Positions 54,180-63,162 of a DNA stretch of 64,000 nucleotides are shown here, in pieces. A program made the position numbers and the translations under genes. Source of the DNA: JABMPR01 sp964508765 (lineage in GTDB: Bacteria > Fidelibacterota > UBA8477 > JABMPR01); NCBI GenBank assembly GCA_964508765.1, contig CAZDVD010000001.1, forward strand, positions 1 through 64,000, in the 5' to 3' direction. Below the pieces are notes generated by a model. That model ran no database searches, was not told the DNA's origin, and saw nothing but the letters and a program-made list of their open reading frames with translations. Within the stretch, counting starts at the first letter, position 1. Every line of letters begins with the position of its first letter.

Positions 54180-54195
54180 TGTGACAAATGTCACA
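54180..54195. promoter_or_regulatory. CRP/FNR-superfamily binding site
   Basis: TGTGACAAATGTCACA is a perfect palindrome with the TGTGA-N6-TCACA form bound by CRP and by related regulators of anaerobic nitrogen metabolism such as HcpR. It lies 153 bases upstream of the Mrp start (minus strand) and in the 413-base gap between two minus-strand genes. No CRP/FNR regulator is encoded in the window. Confidence 0.6.
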
Positions 54196-54440
54196 CAGTT
54201 GCTGTTAAGTAGGTATTATCGCGATGTAATTGAATTGAGAATAATTTGTGAAGGTGAAATATTTTCTATTGTTTCTTTCTTATCAATCAAAAAACAGATG
54301 CTGTTTCCTCATTGCTAAGAAAGGTGATTGATCTAAAGCGGAAGTCTTTTTTTGCACATTAGATGTTGCCATGAAAAGGAGTGTCAACTGTTGCCATATA
54401 TTGATCACCTCGTGTGCTCTATGATGAATTCAGCTCAATC

Positions 54441-55475
54441 CTATTGCTTCAAGAGTGGGTCAATAACTGAACGATTCAGGTCCAGGGCAGTACCCAGACT
54501 ACTTAAGGTGAAGATGTCGTGATCTGGGGCTGGTGCAAATTCCGGACGGTTCGAAGTGTTAATAGTCTGGAATCCGTAATCAGATAGGATCCTTTGTGCA
54601 GGCTCATCCCAGAGGAAATCCAAGAAGGCTGTTATGAGTTTCTCCTGTTGAGGTGGGATATTCTGATGTATAGCCACAGCGATAGGTTCCACCATGATGG
54701 TACTTCTAGGATAGATCACCTTTAGTTCTGAAGCCCCGGGATGAAAAGCTCGCGCTGCCTCATAATTAAACAACACATCCCCGATACCAGCATGAAACTG
54801 TTCCAGAGCATCCTGAGAATTTGAAGGGCGGTTTTTAACATTGGCAAAGGCATCCAGGGTAAACGCTAAAGCTGCTTTTTCACCATCTCCCTGTCGCAGC
54901 CTGGATCCATATATTGCCAGGCTGGTCATTTGACCTTCACCAGAAATAAGTGGATCTGGAATCATCACATCCATGTAGGCATAGTCAATGTCATCAAAGC
55001 CATTTATTTCGACTTCTATATCATCTCGGACAAACAATACGATGGGTGTACGACAGAATTTCGGCTTTGACTGTAACTCCTGCCAACTCGCCGCATTTAT
55101 AACCCCCTCTCCAACCAGACGACGCGCATCCAATTCAGATGAAAGAATGGCAATCTCAGCTGGAAATTGTGTCATAATTTGTCGAATTATAACACCGGCG
55201 CCAGCAAAGGTGTTGATGAATTCCACCCGTTCTTGATGCGATTCCATCCAAAAATCTTGAAATGCTGGAATAAGTGCCTGCTCCATGACCGATTCCATGG
55301 CCGTGAAGCTATACAGGGTGATGGTACGTGGCTCTCTGAGGGGCACTTCATCGCGGATAAACCACAAAATGAGAAAAATAGCAATGCTGGCAACAACAAG
55401 AAATCCAACACTAACATAGCGATAGGTGGGATCATTATTAATTGAAGGTTTTATGCTCTCCGTTGAAATGCTCAT
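54441..55475 (-). CDS. membrane-anchored periplasmic solute-binding protein
   Basis: 344 residues from ATG 55475 (GGGGAAGG upstream); the longer frame has no conserved content. A single N-terminal membrane helix (about 21-41, no clear cleavage site) is followed by a type II periplasmic-binding fold: RTITLYSFTAMESVME, FAGAGVIIRQIMTQFPAEIAI, GEGQMTSLAIYGSRLR, FHAGIGDVLFNYEAA and STIMVEPIAVAIHQ. The arrangement recalls sulfate/molybdate-type oxyanion binders. No ABC permease or ATPase is adjacent, and being anchored it may work as a sensor or hand its ligand to a transporter elsewhere. Molybdate would fit the nearby molybdenum enzyme NapA, but the ligand is not proven. Confidence 0.65.
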   Translation of the reverse strand: MSISTESIKPSINNDPTYRYVSVGFLVVASIAIFLILWFIRDEVPLREPRTITLYSFTAMESVMEQALIPAFQDFWMESHQERVEFINTFAGAGVIIRQIMTQFPAEIAILSSELDARRLVGEGVINAASWQELQSKPKFCRTPIVLFVRDDIEVEINGFDDIDYAYMDVMIPDPLISGEGQMTSLAIYGSRLRQGDGEKAALAFTLDAFANVKNRPSNSQDALEQFHAGIGDVLFNYEAARAFHPGASELKVIYPRSTIMVEPIAVAIHQNIPPQQEKLITAFLDFLWDEPAQRILSDYGFQTINTSNRPEFAPAPDHDIFTLSSLGTALDLNRSVIDPLLKQ

Positions 55476-55769
55476 ATCACATGACCTTCCCCTTTTGTAA
55501 AACACAGGAAAAGTTATAATCCGAGGAGTTATCCACAAGGCAAATCCAACCAACTAGGTTCCTACCCACTATGGACCTATCAGACCGAGTAATTACCTCC
55601 CAAACAAAAAATTCCACTCACGGAGACTTTTAATGGTCTGCACAACAGGAATCCAACCTGTGGACCGGGAGCCAAAATCAAGAGTGGGCTCACATGATTC
55701 TATGCTCTTTGGGTTATGAAGGGGCATAGGTGACATGAGTTTCCTGGATGTGTATTTTTAATTATTCAG
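55476..55769. other. intergenic region
   Basis: No gene seen in these 294 bases. It separates the solute-binding protein gene from the terminator of the TonB receptor gene and must contain the promoter of the former. Confidence 0.4.
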
Positions 55770-55796
55770 AAAAAGGGCCGATCGAAGACCGGCCCT
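55770..55796 (-). terminator. intrinsic terminator after TonB receptor
   Basis: On the minus strand AGGGCCG, a nine-base loop, CGGCCCT followed by TTTT. A GC-rich 7-bp stem plus U-run, 90 bases after the receptor stop at 55886: a classical terminator for the respiratory locus transcript. Confidence 0.8.
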
Positions 55797-55885
55797 GGGG
55801 TATTCAGCTTGAATTAATCAGAGGAATTATGATTCTAATTCGACTAACTCAAGAAATGTACAAAAATTTGCTATTCTATAGCTAA

Positions 55886-58171
55886 TCACCATATGTATGA
55901 CACCTGAAATTGATAGAGACGTCCTGGTGACAGTCGCTCCAAATTTTCCAGATAACGCTTATCACCCATGTTTACCATACCCAGTGTGAGTTGTAAATGA
56001 TCTCGAAATGTTTTGGAAACAAACATGTCAATAAGGGTATACGCGGGTAATTTCTCTGCATTCGCATCATCCATATATTGATCACCTTTATAATGAATAT
56101 CCAGAGTAATAATCGCCCATTCAGGTTCCCAAAATAGATTAAGCCCAGCTAGCTGACGAGGAGAAAAAATCAAGTCATTCCCCTGCAATTCAGGATTTTC
56201 ATCAAAGCGATCAATCGTTGATTTATTGAGGGTGAGGTGTGCTGAAATCTGCAAATTGCTAGATGGTTTAAGTACCATTTCCAGTTCACTTCCTACAATG
56301 TCCACACTGGTGACGTTCTCTCGCTGATAGATGGGGCGCCTTCCCCACAATGAATCACCGGTGGCGATATAGTACAAAAAATCTTCACCCTGTGAGAGAT
56401 AAAAACTGGGAGCCAAACTAAAAGATGTATTGGGAGAATAATCAAGACCCAGCTCGACACTGTTGATGGTTTCCGGTCCCAGTTCCGGGTTGGCGATTTT
56501 AGGGCCGAGTCGCATAAATCCTGAGCGACATATATCATCCAGTGGTGCAGCGCGGAAACCGCGTGAATAATTAGCATATGCACTAAGCTCAGCCGAAGAT
56601 ACATACCTTAAACCAATTCTGGGACTCCAGGCTGACCAGTTATGATCATCGAGATCGCCGTTATAGGAGTAAAAAGCGTTATTGGTCTGGTTGGCTGAAA
56701 AGCTTCCGTTTTGAAAGGTAACAACATCCTGCCGCAAACTAGCCAAAACATGCAGTCGTTTATTCAATAATTGAAACTCATCCTGGATATATCCAGCCCA
56801 AAAAAGCATCTCTCCCTGGTTTAGAATGGTATCTGGGGAGGTTAAATAGTAATCACCACCCCGCACACTACCTCGCTTACCCTCCAGCCCAGCAGTGAGT
56901 GTATGGAGGAATCCTAACTCACTGCTCAGGAGGGCGCGGAAGCCACGATCCACACGATCGGATTTTACATCAAAACGGTTATAATTAGATTTTTTGAAAG
57001 CCTCGCTGACGCGCAGGTAGTCTTCCTGTTGGACATATCCATTTACCTCATAGTTCCCCAGCTGACTCCTGCCGGACAGCTTGATCTCGTAGGTCTCTGT
57101 CGTAAAATCGCGATAATTACCTAATTCATGTTCAATTTTATAGCCTTCACCGCGCTGATCCACGTCCAGAGCATAACTTAGTTTTATACCTAGCTCAGGG
57201 GATCGTTTTAGACCGAGATGAACGCTTCCACCAGCTTCTTTAAAAAAGAGCGGAACAGTGTATTCATCTTGCAGCGTATCAGGAATATCAACATAGCCAT
57301 CGCCATTTCCCTGATACCCATTGAAAGACAATTCGATACCGTTGTTAAAACGACGTGCTAAACTCATGTCAAACTTCTGCGTGTTATGTGTGCCATGATG
57401 AAAACCTATTCGACCGCTCAATTTATCAGTGGTCGGTCGAGTTAAGATATTAACAACACCGCCCATGGCGCTGGCGCCATACAAAGCTGACCCGGCACCT
57501 TTTAGTATTTCCACACGATCTATTTGCTGTACCTGGATACGCTTGAGATTTGCCACACCTGTATCCGATTTATTGATGGGCACACCATCCACGAGGACCA
57601 GGGTTCGGCCCGGATCATCACCACCGACACCTCTCATGCTAATCACAGGGCGAACTTCGTATTCGCCGGAAGTACGGTGTATGTTTATCCCTGGGATCCG
57701 CTGCAAAGCTGCATCCACCTGGGTTGTCGTGGTTCGATTAAATTCTGAAGCCAAAACAACCTCTGCTCGTCCTGGAATTTGAGCCAAACTTCGGCTGGTT
57801 CGGGTAGCAGTAATCATGACCTCATTTCCGCGCAGAATCGTAGGTTCTAAAAAAACATTTACGGATTCAAGGTCCGCACCATCCCTCTGAATAGCGATTT
57901 CCTGATCCTGATAGCCAATATGACTAAAGAGCAAGTCTTGCGTTTCTGATGGAGTTAACTCAAGTTCAAAATAACCTGAATTGTCGCTGGTTGTTGCTAA
58001 TTGCAGTGTAGCAATCCTGATCTGCACGCCTGGTACAGGTTGTTGGTTGCTGACATCCCAAATTTTGCCAGAAATCATATTTGCTGCCCCGGCATTTGCG
58101 AGCAGAGCTATCAGCATAAGAAATAGACGAATAAAGGCAGGTTGTGAGGTGTTGAGTCTGAAGTTTCTCAT
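55886..58171 (-). CDS. TonB-dependent receptor with CarboxypepD_reg-like domain
   Basis: 761 residues from ATG 58171; a TTG five codons upstream is less likely. Signal peptide (LFLMLIALLANAGA), CarboxypepD_reg-like domain (about 35-115; ISGKIWDVSNQQPVPGVQI), plug (about 120-240; DAALQRIPGINIHR, ISMRGVGGDDPGRTLVLVDGVP, VEILKGAGSALYGASAMGG) and barrel. The plug is of the classic siderophore/cobalamin type rather than SusC type. Following the octaheme cytochrome and preceding an oxyanion-type binding protein, it may import a metal chelate (iron, haem or molybdenum) needed by the respiratory enzymes; inferred from position only. A terminator follows its stop. Confidence 0.85.
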   Translation of the reverse strand: MRNFRLNTSQPAFIRLFLMLIALLANAGAANMISGKIWDVSNQQPVPGVQIRIATLQLATTSDNSGYFELELTPSETQDLLFSHIGYQDQEIAIQRDGADLESVNVFLEPTILRGNEVMITATRTSRSLAQIPGRAEVVLASEFNRTTTTQVDAALQRIPGINIHRTSGEYEVRPVISMRGVGGDDPGRTLVLVDGVPINKSDTGVANLKRIQVQQIDRVEILKGAGSALYGASAMGGVVNILTRPTTDKLSGRIGFHHGTHNTQKFDMSLARRFNNGIELSFNGYQGNGDGYVDIPDTLQDEYTVPLFFKEAGGSVHLGLKRSPELGIKLSYALDVDQRGEGYKIEHELGNYRDFTTETYEIKLSGRSQLGNYEVNGYVQQEDYLRVSEAFKKSNYNRFDVKSDRVDRGFRALLSSELGFLHTLTAGLEGKRGSVRGGDYYLTSPDTILNQGEMLFWAGYIQDEFQLLNKRLHVLASLRQDVVTFQNGSFSANQTNNAFYSYNGDLDDHNWSAWSPRIGLRYVSSAELSAYANYSRGFRAAPLDDICRSGFMRLGPKIANPELGPETINSVELGLDYSPNTSFSLAPSFYLSQGEDFLYYIATGDSLWGRRPIYQRENVTSVDIVGSELEMVLKPSSNLQISAHLTLNKSTIDRFDENPELQGNDLIFSPRQLAGLNLFWEPEWAIITLDIHYKGDQYMDDANAEKLPAYTLIDMFVSKTFRDHLQLTLGMVNMGDKRYLENLERLSPGRLYQFQVSYIW

Positions 58172-58324
58172 AATGTGTGTTGCCAAAAACCTAGAATATT
58201 CCCAGTTGTGGATCTTGAACTATCTGCATATCCCCAGAGTATTTCTAGTCAGCAACTTTTCTCCTTTCCAATTCACAGGTATTTCCTGATCGGGAGGCAC
58301 AGTCATTTCTAACTACACCCATCG

Positions 58325-58362
58325 GCGTGGAGACCATAGACCTAGTCCTCAGGTCTCCACGC
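58325..58362 (-). promoter_or_regulatory. 11-bp inverted repeat between octaheme cytochrome and TonB receptor
   Basis: GCGTGGAGACC (58325-58335) and GGTCTCCACGC (58352-58362) form a perfect 11-bp stem with a 16-base loop, beginning 19 bases after the cytochrome stop. There is no U-run on the minus strand. It may be a rho-type or processing hairpin that separates expression of the receptor from the respiratory genes. Confidence 0.55.
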
Positions 58363-58380
58363 ACGGAGTTAGTATTATTG

Positions 58381-59994
58381 CTATTTATCCGGGTAGAATG
58401 GTTTCCCCGGCAATTTAAGCTTAACGGCTTTTTCTGTAAAGGTTTCGGTATCAATTACATTGCGATCTTTATACATGTTCCAGAGTTCTTGTACCTTAGG
58501 ATTATCTACGTACTTCAAGCCACTATAGTGCTCACGATTTTCATATCGGTCCAACCATAGTTCCCACTGATCCTTGGCCAGGAAACCATTATTATAGGCA
58601 GCTTCCACATTGGCTTTGATGCGATCCCAATAGTCTTCGTATGAATAGACAAAGGGTGTTGTATCAGCCATGACGTTGATACCCCAGGCGCTGCCAGGTA
58701 TATCGTAGAGGGCATAGGGAATGAATTTTGAAGGATGATTGCTCTTCACCCACTCTTCAGCTTCTTTATCTCCCTTTTCAGCAGCCCAGGTAATCATTTC
58801 AACCATAGAGAACTGCATTTCCCACACGCCATGCCACTGTGTAAAATCAGCGCCCATCATTTCAGCACCATGACGGAAGCGACGACCCTGATGATGCCAC
58901 GAGTCATACATCTCTCTCTCAGGTAGCTCATCCCAGCCATTTAGGACCGGATCTGATTTGAATTTACCATCTGCCTTAAGACGATCAATGAGTCCGGTTG
59001 CCGTTAATTTCTTGGTCCAATAAACAAAATTGCGACGCATCTCATTGTACTGAAGGTTCACCAGATCTGCTGTGAGCAGATAGGTTTCTACAAAATCGGG
59101 TGCATGACAACTCGCACAAACTGATTCCATGCGTTCGCGTTTGACTTCCCAACTGCCCAGATTCTCTTCGTCCCAAACCGTTCGAAAACTCCAGGGAGCC
59201 TGAGATTCAGTTGCCAGTCGAGCACTTACATCATGGGTCATGGGTTGTTTTTCGTTTCCATCCATATGGCAAGTCACACACACAGGTGCTTCAATAGGAA
59301 TGGGTTCATTATTCGCCGTGCTATAATTCATGTCCCAGTCTTTACCAAGGGCCTTGAACATGTTTCCATGTTTGGATTCAATGTATATTTCAATATGTGG
59401 ATGATCAGGACCAACGTGGCATTCCCCACATGTTTCAGGTTGACGTGCGACGGCCTTGCTAAAGGAGTGTTTGCTATGACAGGCATCACATTCACCCACA
59501 CTTCCATCTGGCCAGATATTGCCAATATTATGACATTGGATACAACCATGCTTGGTTGCCATGGGTGTTTCAAAGACTGAACGATCCCCATTCTTAAAAA
59601 GCCAGAACTGATGGGCATGTTTACTATTCGCATGTTCAGCTACCTGTTGTTCATGACATGCAGCGCAATCACCAGGTGTTGGATGCCGAGCAATCAGAAC
59701 ATCGTTTTCCGGGCATCTCTGGGCATCAAAATCATTTTCATTGGCGCTATGACACTCAATACATCCAATCCCCATAACGGCATGTTCGCTTCTCTCCCAG
59801 GCCGCAATCTGGGTTACTGCTATATGCTCAAGCTCATGACAGTTGATACATGCTGCGGATTCTTTATCAATATCGATCTCTTCCACATCTGAAGTTGTTT
59901 TTTTGACTTCAACTGTTGCCACAATCATTAAAGTAACGATAAGCAGAATACTAAAAGTACCTATCAGTATCTGCTGAACTTTGCTTTGGTCCAT
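58381..59994 (-). CDS. octaheme HAO-like c-type cytochrome
   Basis: 537 residues from ATG 59994 with GGAGAAAAT upstream. An N-terminal uncleaved-looking helix (about 9-28) anchors it to the membrane. Eight CxxCH motifs start at Cys49, 78, 110, 151, 169, 189, 239 and 293, and the remaining 240 residues are heme-free helices (FVYWTKKL, YDSWHHQGRRFRHGAEMMGAD, YENREHYSGLKYVDNP). This is the layout of the hydroxylamine-oxidoreductase-like octaheme family. In the Campylobacterota type these proteins are linked to nitrate ammonification with Nap. Whether it oxidises or reduces hydroxylamine or nitrite cannot be read. The usual NapC/NrfH-type donor gene is absent; a Rieske/cytochrome b pair lies immediately upstream. 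Confidence 0.85.
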   Translation of the reverse strand: MDQSKVQQILIGTFSILLIVTLMIVATVEVKKTTSDVEEIDIDKESAACINCHELEHIAVTQIAAWERSEHAVMGIGCIECHSANENDFDAQRCPENDVLIARHPTPGDCAACHEQQVAEHANSKHAHQFWLFKNGDRSVFETPMATKHGCIQCHNIGNIWPDGSVGECDACHSKHSFSKAVARQPETCGECHVGPDHPHIEIYIESKHGNMFKALGKDWDMNYSTANNEPIPIEAPVCVTCHMDGNEKQPMTHDVSARLATESQAPWSFRTVWDEENLGSWEVKRERMESVCASCHAPDFVETYLLTADLVNLQYNEMRRNFVYWTKKLTATGLIDRLKADGKFKSDPVLNGWDELPEREMYDSWHHQGRRFRHGAEMMGADFTQWHGVWEMQFSMVEMITWAAEKGDKEAEEWVKSNHPSKFIPYALYDIPGSAWGINVMADTTPFVYSYEDYWDRIKANVEAAYNNGFLAKDQWELWLDRYENREHYSGLKYVDNPKVQELWNMYKDRNVIDTETFTEKAVKLKLPGKPFYPDK

Positions 59995-60012
59995 ATTTTC
60001 TCCGTTTCCCAT

Positions 60013-61056
60013 TTAGTTCGTAAAAGTTTGAATGAGCGTGAAAATGATCAGAGTCAGAATAACCACCGCTCCAAGGCTGAAACTGATGACACTTCTATGT
60101 TTCTCTTTTTTGGCCAGTAGGGGTTCTAAAAATGGCCAGAAAACCATCCCCAGAATTGCCAACCCAATGATTAGCAATCCAATATTTAATGGCACCCACT
60201 TGAGGAATAGAAAAATAGCAAAAAAGTACCACTCCGGCTTGATATGCAAGGGGGTATTCAAGGGATCAGCAGGAACACCAATACCAGGTGGTAAGGTTAC
60301 TGCCAACAAGCTGATAAGTGAGATGAGAAACAGGGTCACAACAATTATTTTGTTGAAATGTGTGGGATAAAAGGGGTAAGAACCCTTCTCAAATCCTTCT
60401 GGCTCAGAAACACCATGCAAGCGCAGGATGAGAATGTGGATCACAAGGAGCAAACTAATGATCAGCGGTAATATCCAGACATGTAAAGTATAGAACCGGG
60501 TCAATGTATTCGTCGTAACATCCGGTCCGCCTCTCAATAGTTCCAGAATGAAGGGTCCAATCAGCGGTACTTCAGCCAGCATATTTGTACCTACGGTCAT
60601 TGCCCAGTATGAAACCTGGTTAAAGGTCAGTGAGTATCCCGTGAAGGATATTGTCATCACCAAAGCCAAAAGCAGAAAGCCAAATACCCAATTAATCTCG
60701 CGGGGTTTGCGGTATGATTGGGTAAAAAAGACGCGCATCATGTGCAGAAAAATGCTAATGATCATCAAATGGGCTCCCCAATGATGAAAGCCACGTACCC
60801 AGTATCCCAGACTGACCTCTTCAGTTATATATCTTACGCTCTCATGTGCCATTTCCGGCGAGGGAACAAAATAGAAGGTGAGCAGAATCCCGGTTATAAT
60901 TTGAAGCGGGAAAAGGATGAAGGGGGTCGTCCCCATGGCCAGCATCCATTTTTTCATATGCATGGGAATTGGCTCTTTGAATAACTTTTCATTGAAATCT
61001 GAGATTTTCTCAGTATCAATGGGAAAGCGTTCTTGGATCCAGGTTTTTGAACTCAT
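60013..61056 (-). CDS. cytochrome b of a bc-type quinol oxidising complex
   Basis: 347 residues, with about eight membrane helices, corresponding to b6 plus subunit IV in one chain. Heme-ligand histidines appear in GFHHWGAHLMIISIFLH and in FYTLHVWILPLIISLLLVIH, and the quinol-site motif is HIKPEWYFFAIF (PEWY). It oxidises quinol and splits the electrons between the Rieske protein and the b hemes. It overlaps the Rieske gene by four bases (ATGA) and is followed 18 bases later by the octaheme cytochrome. No cytochrome c1 or f gene is present. Confidence 0.92.
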   Translation of the reverse strand: MSSKTWIQERFPIDTEKISDFNEKLFKEPIPMHMKKWMLAMGTTPFILFPLQIITGILLTFYFVPSPEMAHESVRYITEEVSLGYWVRGFHHWGAHLMIISIFLHMMRVFFTQSYRKPREINWVFGFLLLALVMTISFTGYSLTFNQVSYWAMTVGTNMLAEVPLIGPFILELLRGGPDVTTNTLTRFYTLHVWILPLIISLLLVIHILILRLHGVSEPEGFEKGSYPFYPTHFNKIIVVTLFLISLISLLAVTLPPGIGVPADPLNTPLHIKPEWYFFAIFLFLKWVPLNIGLLIIGLAILGMVFWPFLEPLLAKKEKHRSVISFSLGAVVILTLIIFTLIQTFTN

Positions 61057-61520
61057 GCCCAGGGACCTTTCATTTTATCATCGATTTCAATGAAAACGAG
61101 GTTCTTGTCCAGCTCAACCTTGAATTCGTCCAGAGCTCTGGGAGGGGGTCCCCCGGTAACCTGACCAGCTTTATCAAATATGCCTTTGTGACAGGGGCAA
61201 TAAAAACGGCTTTTGTTTTCTTCCCATTTAACGATGCATCCGAGGTGCGTACAAACCCCGGAGAAAACCTTGAAACCATCTTCTAAATGGACAACGAACA
61301 CCGGTTTACCCTGAATTTTGATCTCCTTGGCCTTGCCTATGGGGATTTCTTCCACTTTTGAAACCAAATACCTGTGGGTTCCGGCTTTTTTTTGTTTTGG
61401 TGTAAAATAAACCAGCAAATGGCGAGCAAATCCGCCCAGTGCTAATACAAGAGCACCAAATGCACCAAAGCGCAGGAGAAAATCACGCCGGCTAGCTTGT
61501 TCCGGCTGTTCATTTTCCAT
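61053..61520 (-). CDS. Rieske iron-sulfur protein of bc-type complex
   Basis: 155 residues. N-terminal twin-arginine-like signal anchor (ASRRDFLLRFGAFGALVLAL) keeps it tethered to the membrane. The 2Fe-2S cluster is held by CTHLGC (Cys90, His92) and CPCHKG (Cys108, His111), with Cys95 and Cys110 for the disulfide, and the GGPPPRAL turn follows. It accepts the first electron from quinol and passes it to a c-type heme. Its ATG shares a base with the napH stop, and its own stop overlaps the cytochrome b start. Confidence 0.92.
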   Translation of the reverse strand: MENEQPEQASRRDFLLRFGAFGALVLALGGFARHLLVYFTPKQKKAGTHRYLVSKVEEIPIGKAKEIKIQGKPVFVVHLEDGFKVFSGVCTHLGCIVKWEENKSRFYCPCHKGIFDKAGQVTGGPPPRALDEFKVELDKNLVFIEIDDKMKGPWA

Positions 61521-62377
61521 TAGTCTATCTCCTTATTCGTATTTTTAATTTTGTGGGGCCACCCGATACTCACATCCAGGGCTCCCCCGTGCTCATGACA
61601 GGAATTGACACAATCCAAACAATTATAGCAACTTGGATAAAGATGCTTCGGTCTACGCGGGTTTAAATCCAAAGGACAAGCTTGATTACAAGTGTGTTCC
61701 TTTACTGCATCACAATGCGCACACTCAGTGGATTGTGACGTCACTTTCAAAGTCCAGGGTGTCTTAAAAAGTGAAAGTGTAAGACCAACAGGACAAAGGT
61801 ATTTACACCAGACACGTTTAAAAATTAACGTATCCAGTAATAAGACACCTGCAACCAGGAGAAGCTCAAGCCCAAGACCTCCCGCAAAAACAATATCTGT
61901 CATCTCGGCTGTCATCAGTCCCGGCATGGAGAGAAAAACAATAAGGGGTACACCAGTGACTATTATCAGCAAAAAAATACTGCTTAGAATCACCCACTGG
62001 AGATTCCTCGCCGGATTTTTGTTGCGCTTTATTTTCCTGGGAAATACGAATCGTCGCAGTTTGTAGAGGAGTTCAGCTAAAAAGTTATAGGGACACATCC
62101 AGCTGCAAAATATCCTGCCAAATATCAGAGCCAATATGATGGGAATTGATACAGCCAGGACCAGGGTCCAAAGTAGGGGTTGTCCCAGAAGTACCATCTG
62201 TAGGATCATGGCTGGATCTGCAATGGTCCACCCCAGAATATCGATACTATAAAGTGTTCCTACAAACCAGTCTAGACCTTGCTTATTAAGAAAGGGAATG
62301 GACATCAGAAAGAGGAAGCTCAATATTTGAGATGTCCGACGGAAAACCTTCGAATGGTTTAGAAACCAGGTTTTCAT
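61520..62377 (-). CDS. napH: NapH-type membrane ferredoxin (quinol dehydrogenase subunit)
   Basis: 285 residues. Four to five membrane helices with the cytoplasmic cysteine motif CSWMCPYN and the matching CKYLCPVG, both typical of NapH/NosR/CcoG, then a C-terminal double ferredoxin-like region (CAHC, CNQACP, CYNCLDCVNSCHEHGG). With NapG it passes electrons from menaquinol or ubiquinol to the periplasmic nitrate reductase. Overlaps napG by four bases and the Rieske gene by one, which ties the two electron-transfer modules together at translation level. Confidence 0.88.
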   Translation of the reverse strand: MKTWFLNHSKVFRRTSQILSFLFLMSIPFLNKQGLDWFVGTLYSIDILGWTIADPAMILQMVLLGQPLLWTLVLAVSIPIILALIFGRIFCSWMCPYNFLAELLYKLRRFVFPRKIKRNKNPARNLQWVILSSIFLLIIVTGVPLIVFLSMPGLMTAEMTDIVFAGGLGLELLLVAGVLLLDTLIFKRVWCKYLCPVGLTLSLFKTPWTLKVTSQSTECAHCDAVKEHTCNQACPLDLNPRRPKHLYPSCYNCLDCVNSCHEHGGALDVSIGWPHKIKNTNKEID

Positions 62378-62889
62378 GAATTCACCTCGTGGGCGCTTTC
62401 AACAATAATGGCGATTGGATCCACGGGACAAACACTCTCGCAAATTCCACAACCCACGCATTTATCTTCATGAACTACTGGATATAACTCATCCTTCAGG
62501 GTGATAGCCTCGCCATAAACCGGGCAGCGCTCATAACAGGCCCTGCAGAGAATTCCATTGTAAGCGAAACAGAGACTCTCATCAATCTTGGCGATACCCA
62601 TGGCGATTTCAGCGCGATCCTTGACCGGAGCAAGCGCTCCTGTGGGGCAGACATCGATGCAGGGTAGATCATCGCAAAGATAACAGGGTACTTTCTTTGG
62701 AGTAATAATTGGGGTGCCTGTTTTGGAAGACCAACTGAAATCAGTCATCTGTATGGCATCGTAGGGACAAACTTCTTCACATTTGCGACAGCGAATACAC
62801 TTTTCATTAAATTCTTGTTCGGACACTGCTCCTGGTGGTCGCAATGGATGTCTGATATTTGCCAAATTCTGAAGTAGATTAAGTAGCAT
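62374..62889 (-). CDS. napG: NapG-type ferredoxin
   Basis: 171 residues with four 4Fe-4S motifs: CIRCRKCEEVCP, CYLCDDLPCIDVCP, CRACYERCP and CVGCGICESVCP. Canonical NapG carries a twin-arginine signal and faces the periplasm; here the N-terminus (MLLNLLQNLANIRHPLRPPG) has no RR motif, so location is uncertain or the protein is carried across by a partner. It forms the electron bridge between NapH and NapA. Last four bases overlap napH. Confidence 0.85.
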   Translation of the reverse strand: MLLNLLQNLANIRHPLRPPGAVSEQEFNEKCIRCRKCEEVCPYDAIQMTDFSWSSKTGTPIITPKKVPCYLCDDLPCIDVCPTGALAPVKDRAEIAMGIAKIDESLCFAYNGILCRACYERCPVYGEAITLKDELYPVVHEDKCVGCGICESVCPVDPIAIIVESAHEVNS

Positions 62890-62910
62890 GATAAATAGTA
62901 TTCGACGTCT

Positions 62911-63162
62911 TTAGTCGTCGATATCTCCCAAATCTTCGTAATTCACTGATGAAGGATAAACACCCATAACATTGGGGATATCATTCAAAATGAGTAAACT
63001 GGTTGATTTAAGTTCTTCGATGCTCGTGGTATCCAATACCGCGATGATGTTATTGTCCTTGTGAATACCATAGGTGGTGATTCCACTCACCTGCTTTAGT
63101 TCATCAAGAACCTCATCAGCTTTATCAGGTTTTGTCATTATAACGAGGCCAGCTATGGGCAT
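62911..63162 (-). CDS. napD: NapD-type chaperone
   Basis: 83 residues. Ferredoxin-like fold without cysteines: MPIAGLVIMTKPDKADEVL, ISGITTYGIHKDN-like segment and VMGVYPSSVNYED. NapD binds the twin-arginine signal of NapA until the molybdenum cofactor is inserted. AGGAG five bases before ATG 63162 fixes the start, so the gene overlaps napF by ten bases; the longer frame is unlikely. Confidence 0.85.
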   Translation of the reverse strand: MPIAGLVIMTKPDKADEVLDELKQVSGITTYGIHKDNNIIAVLDTTSIEELKSTSLLILNDIPNVMGVYPSSVNYEDLGDIDD

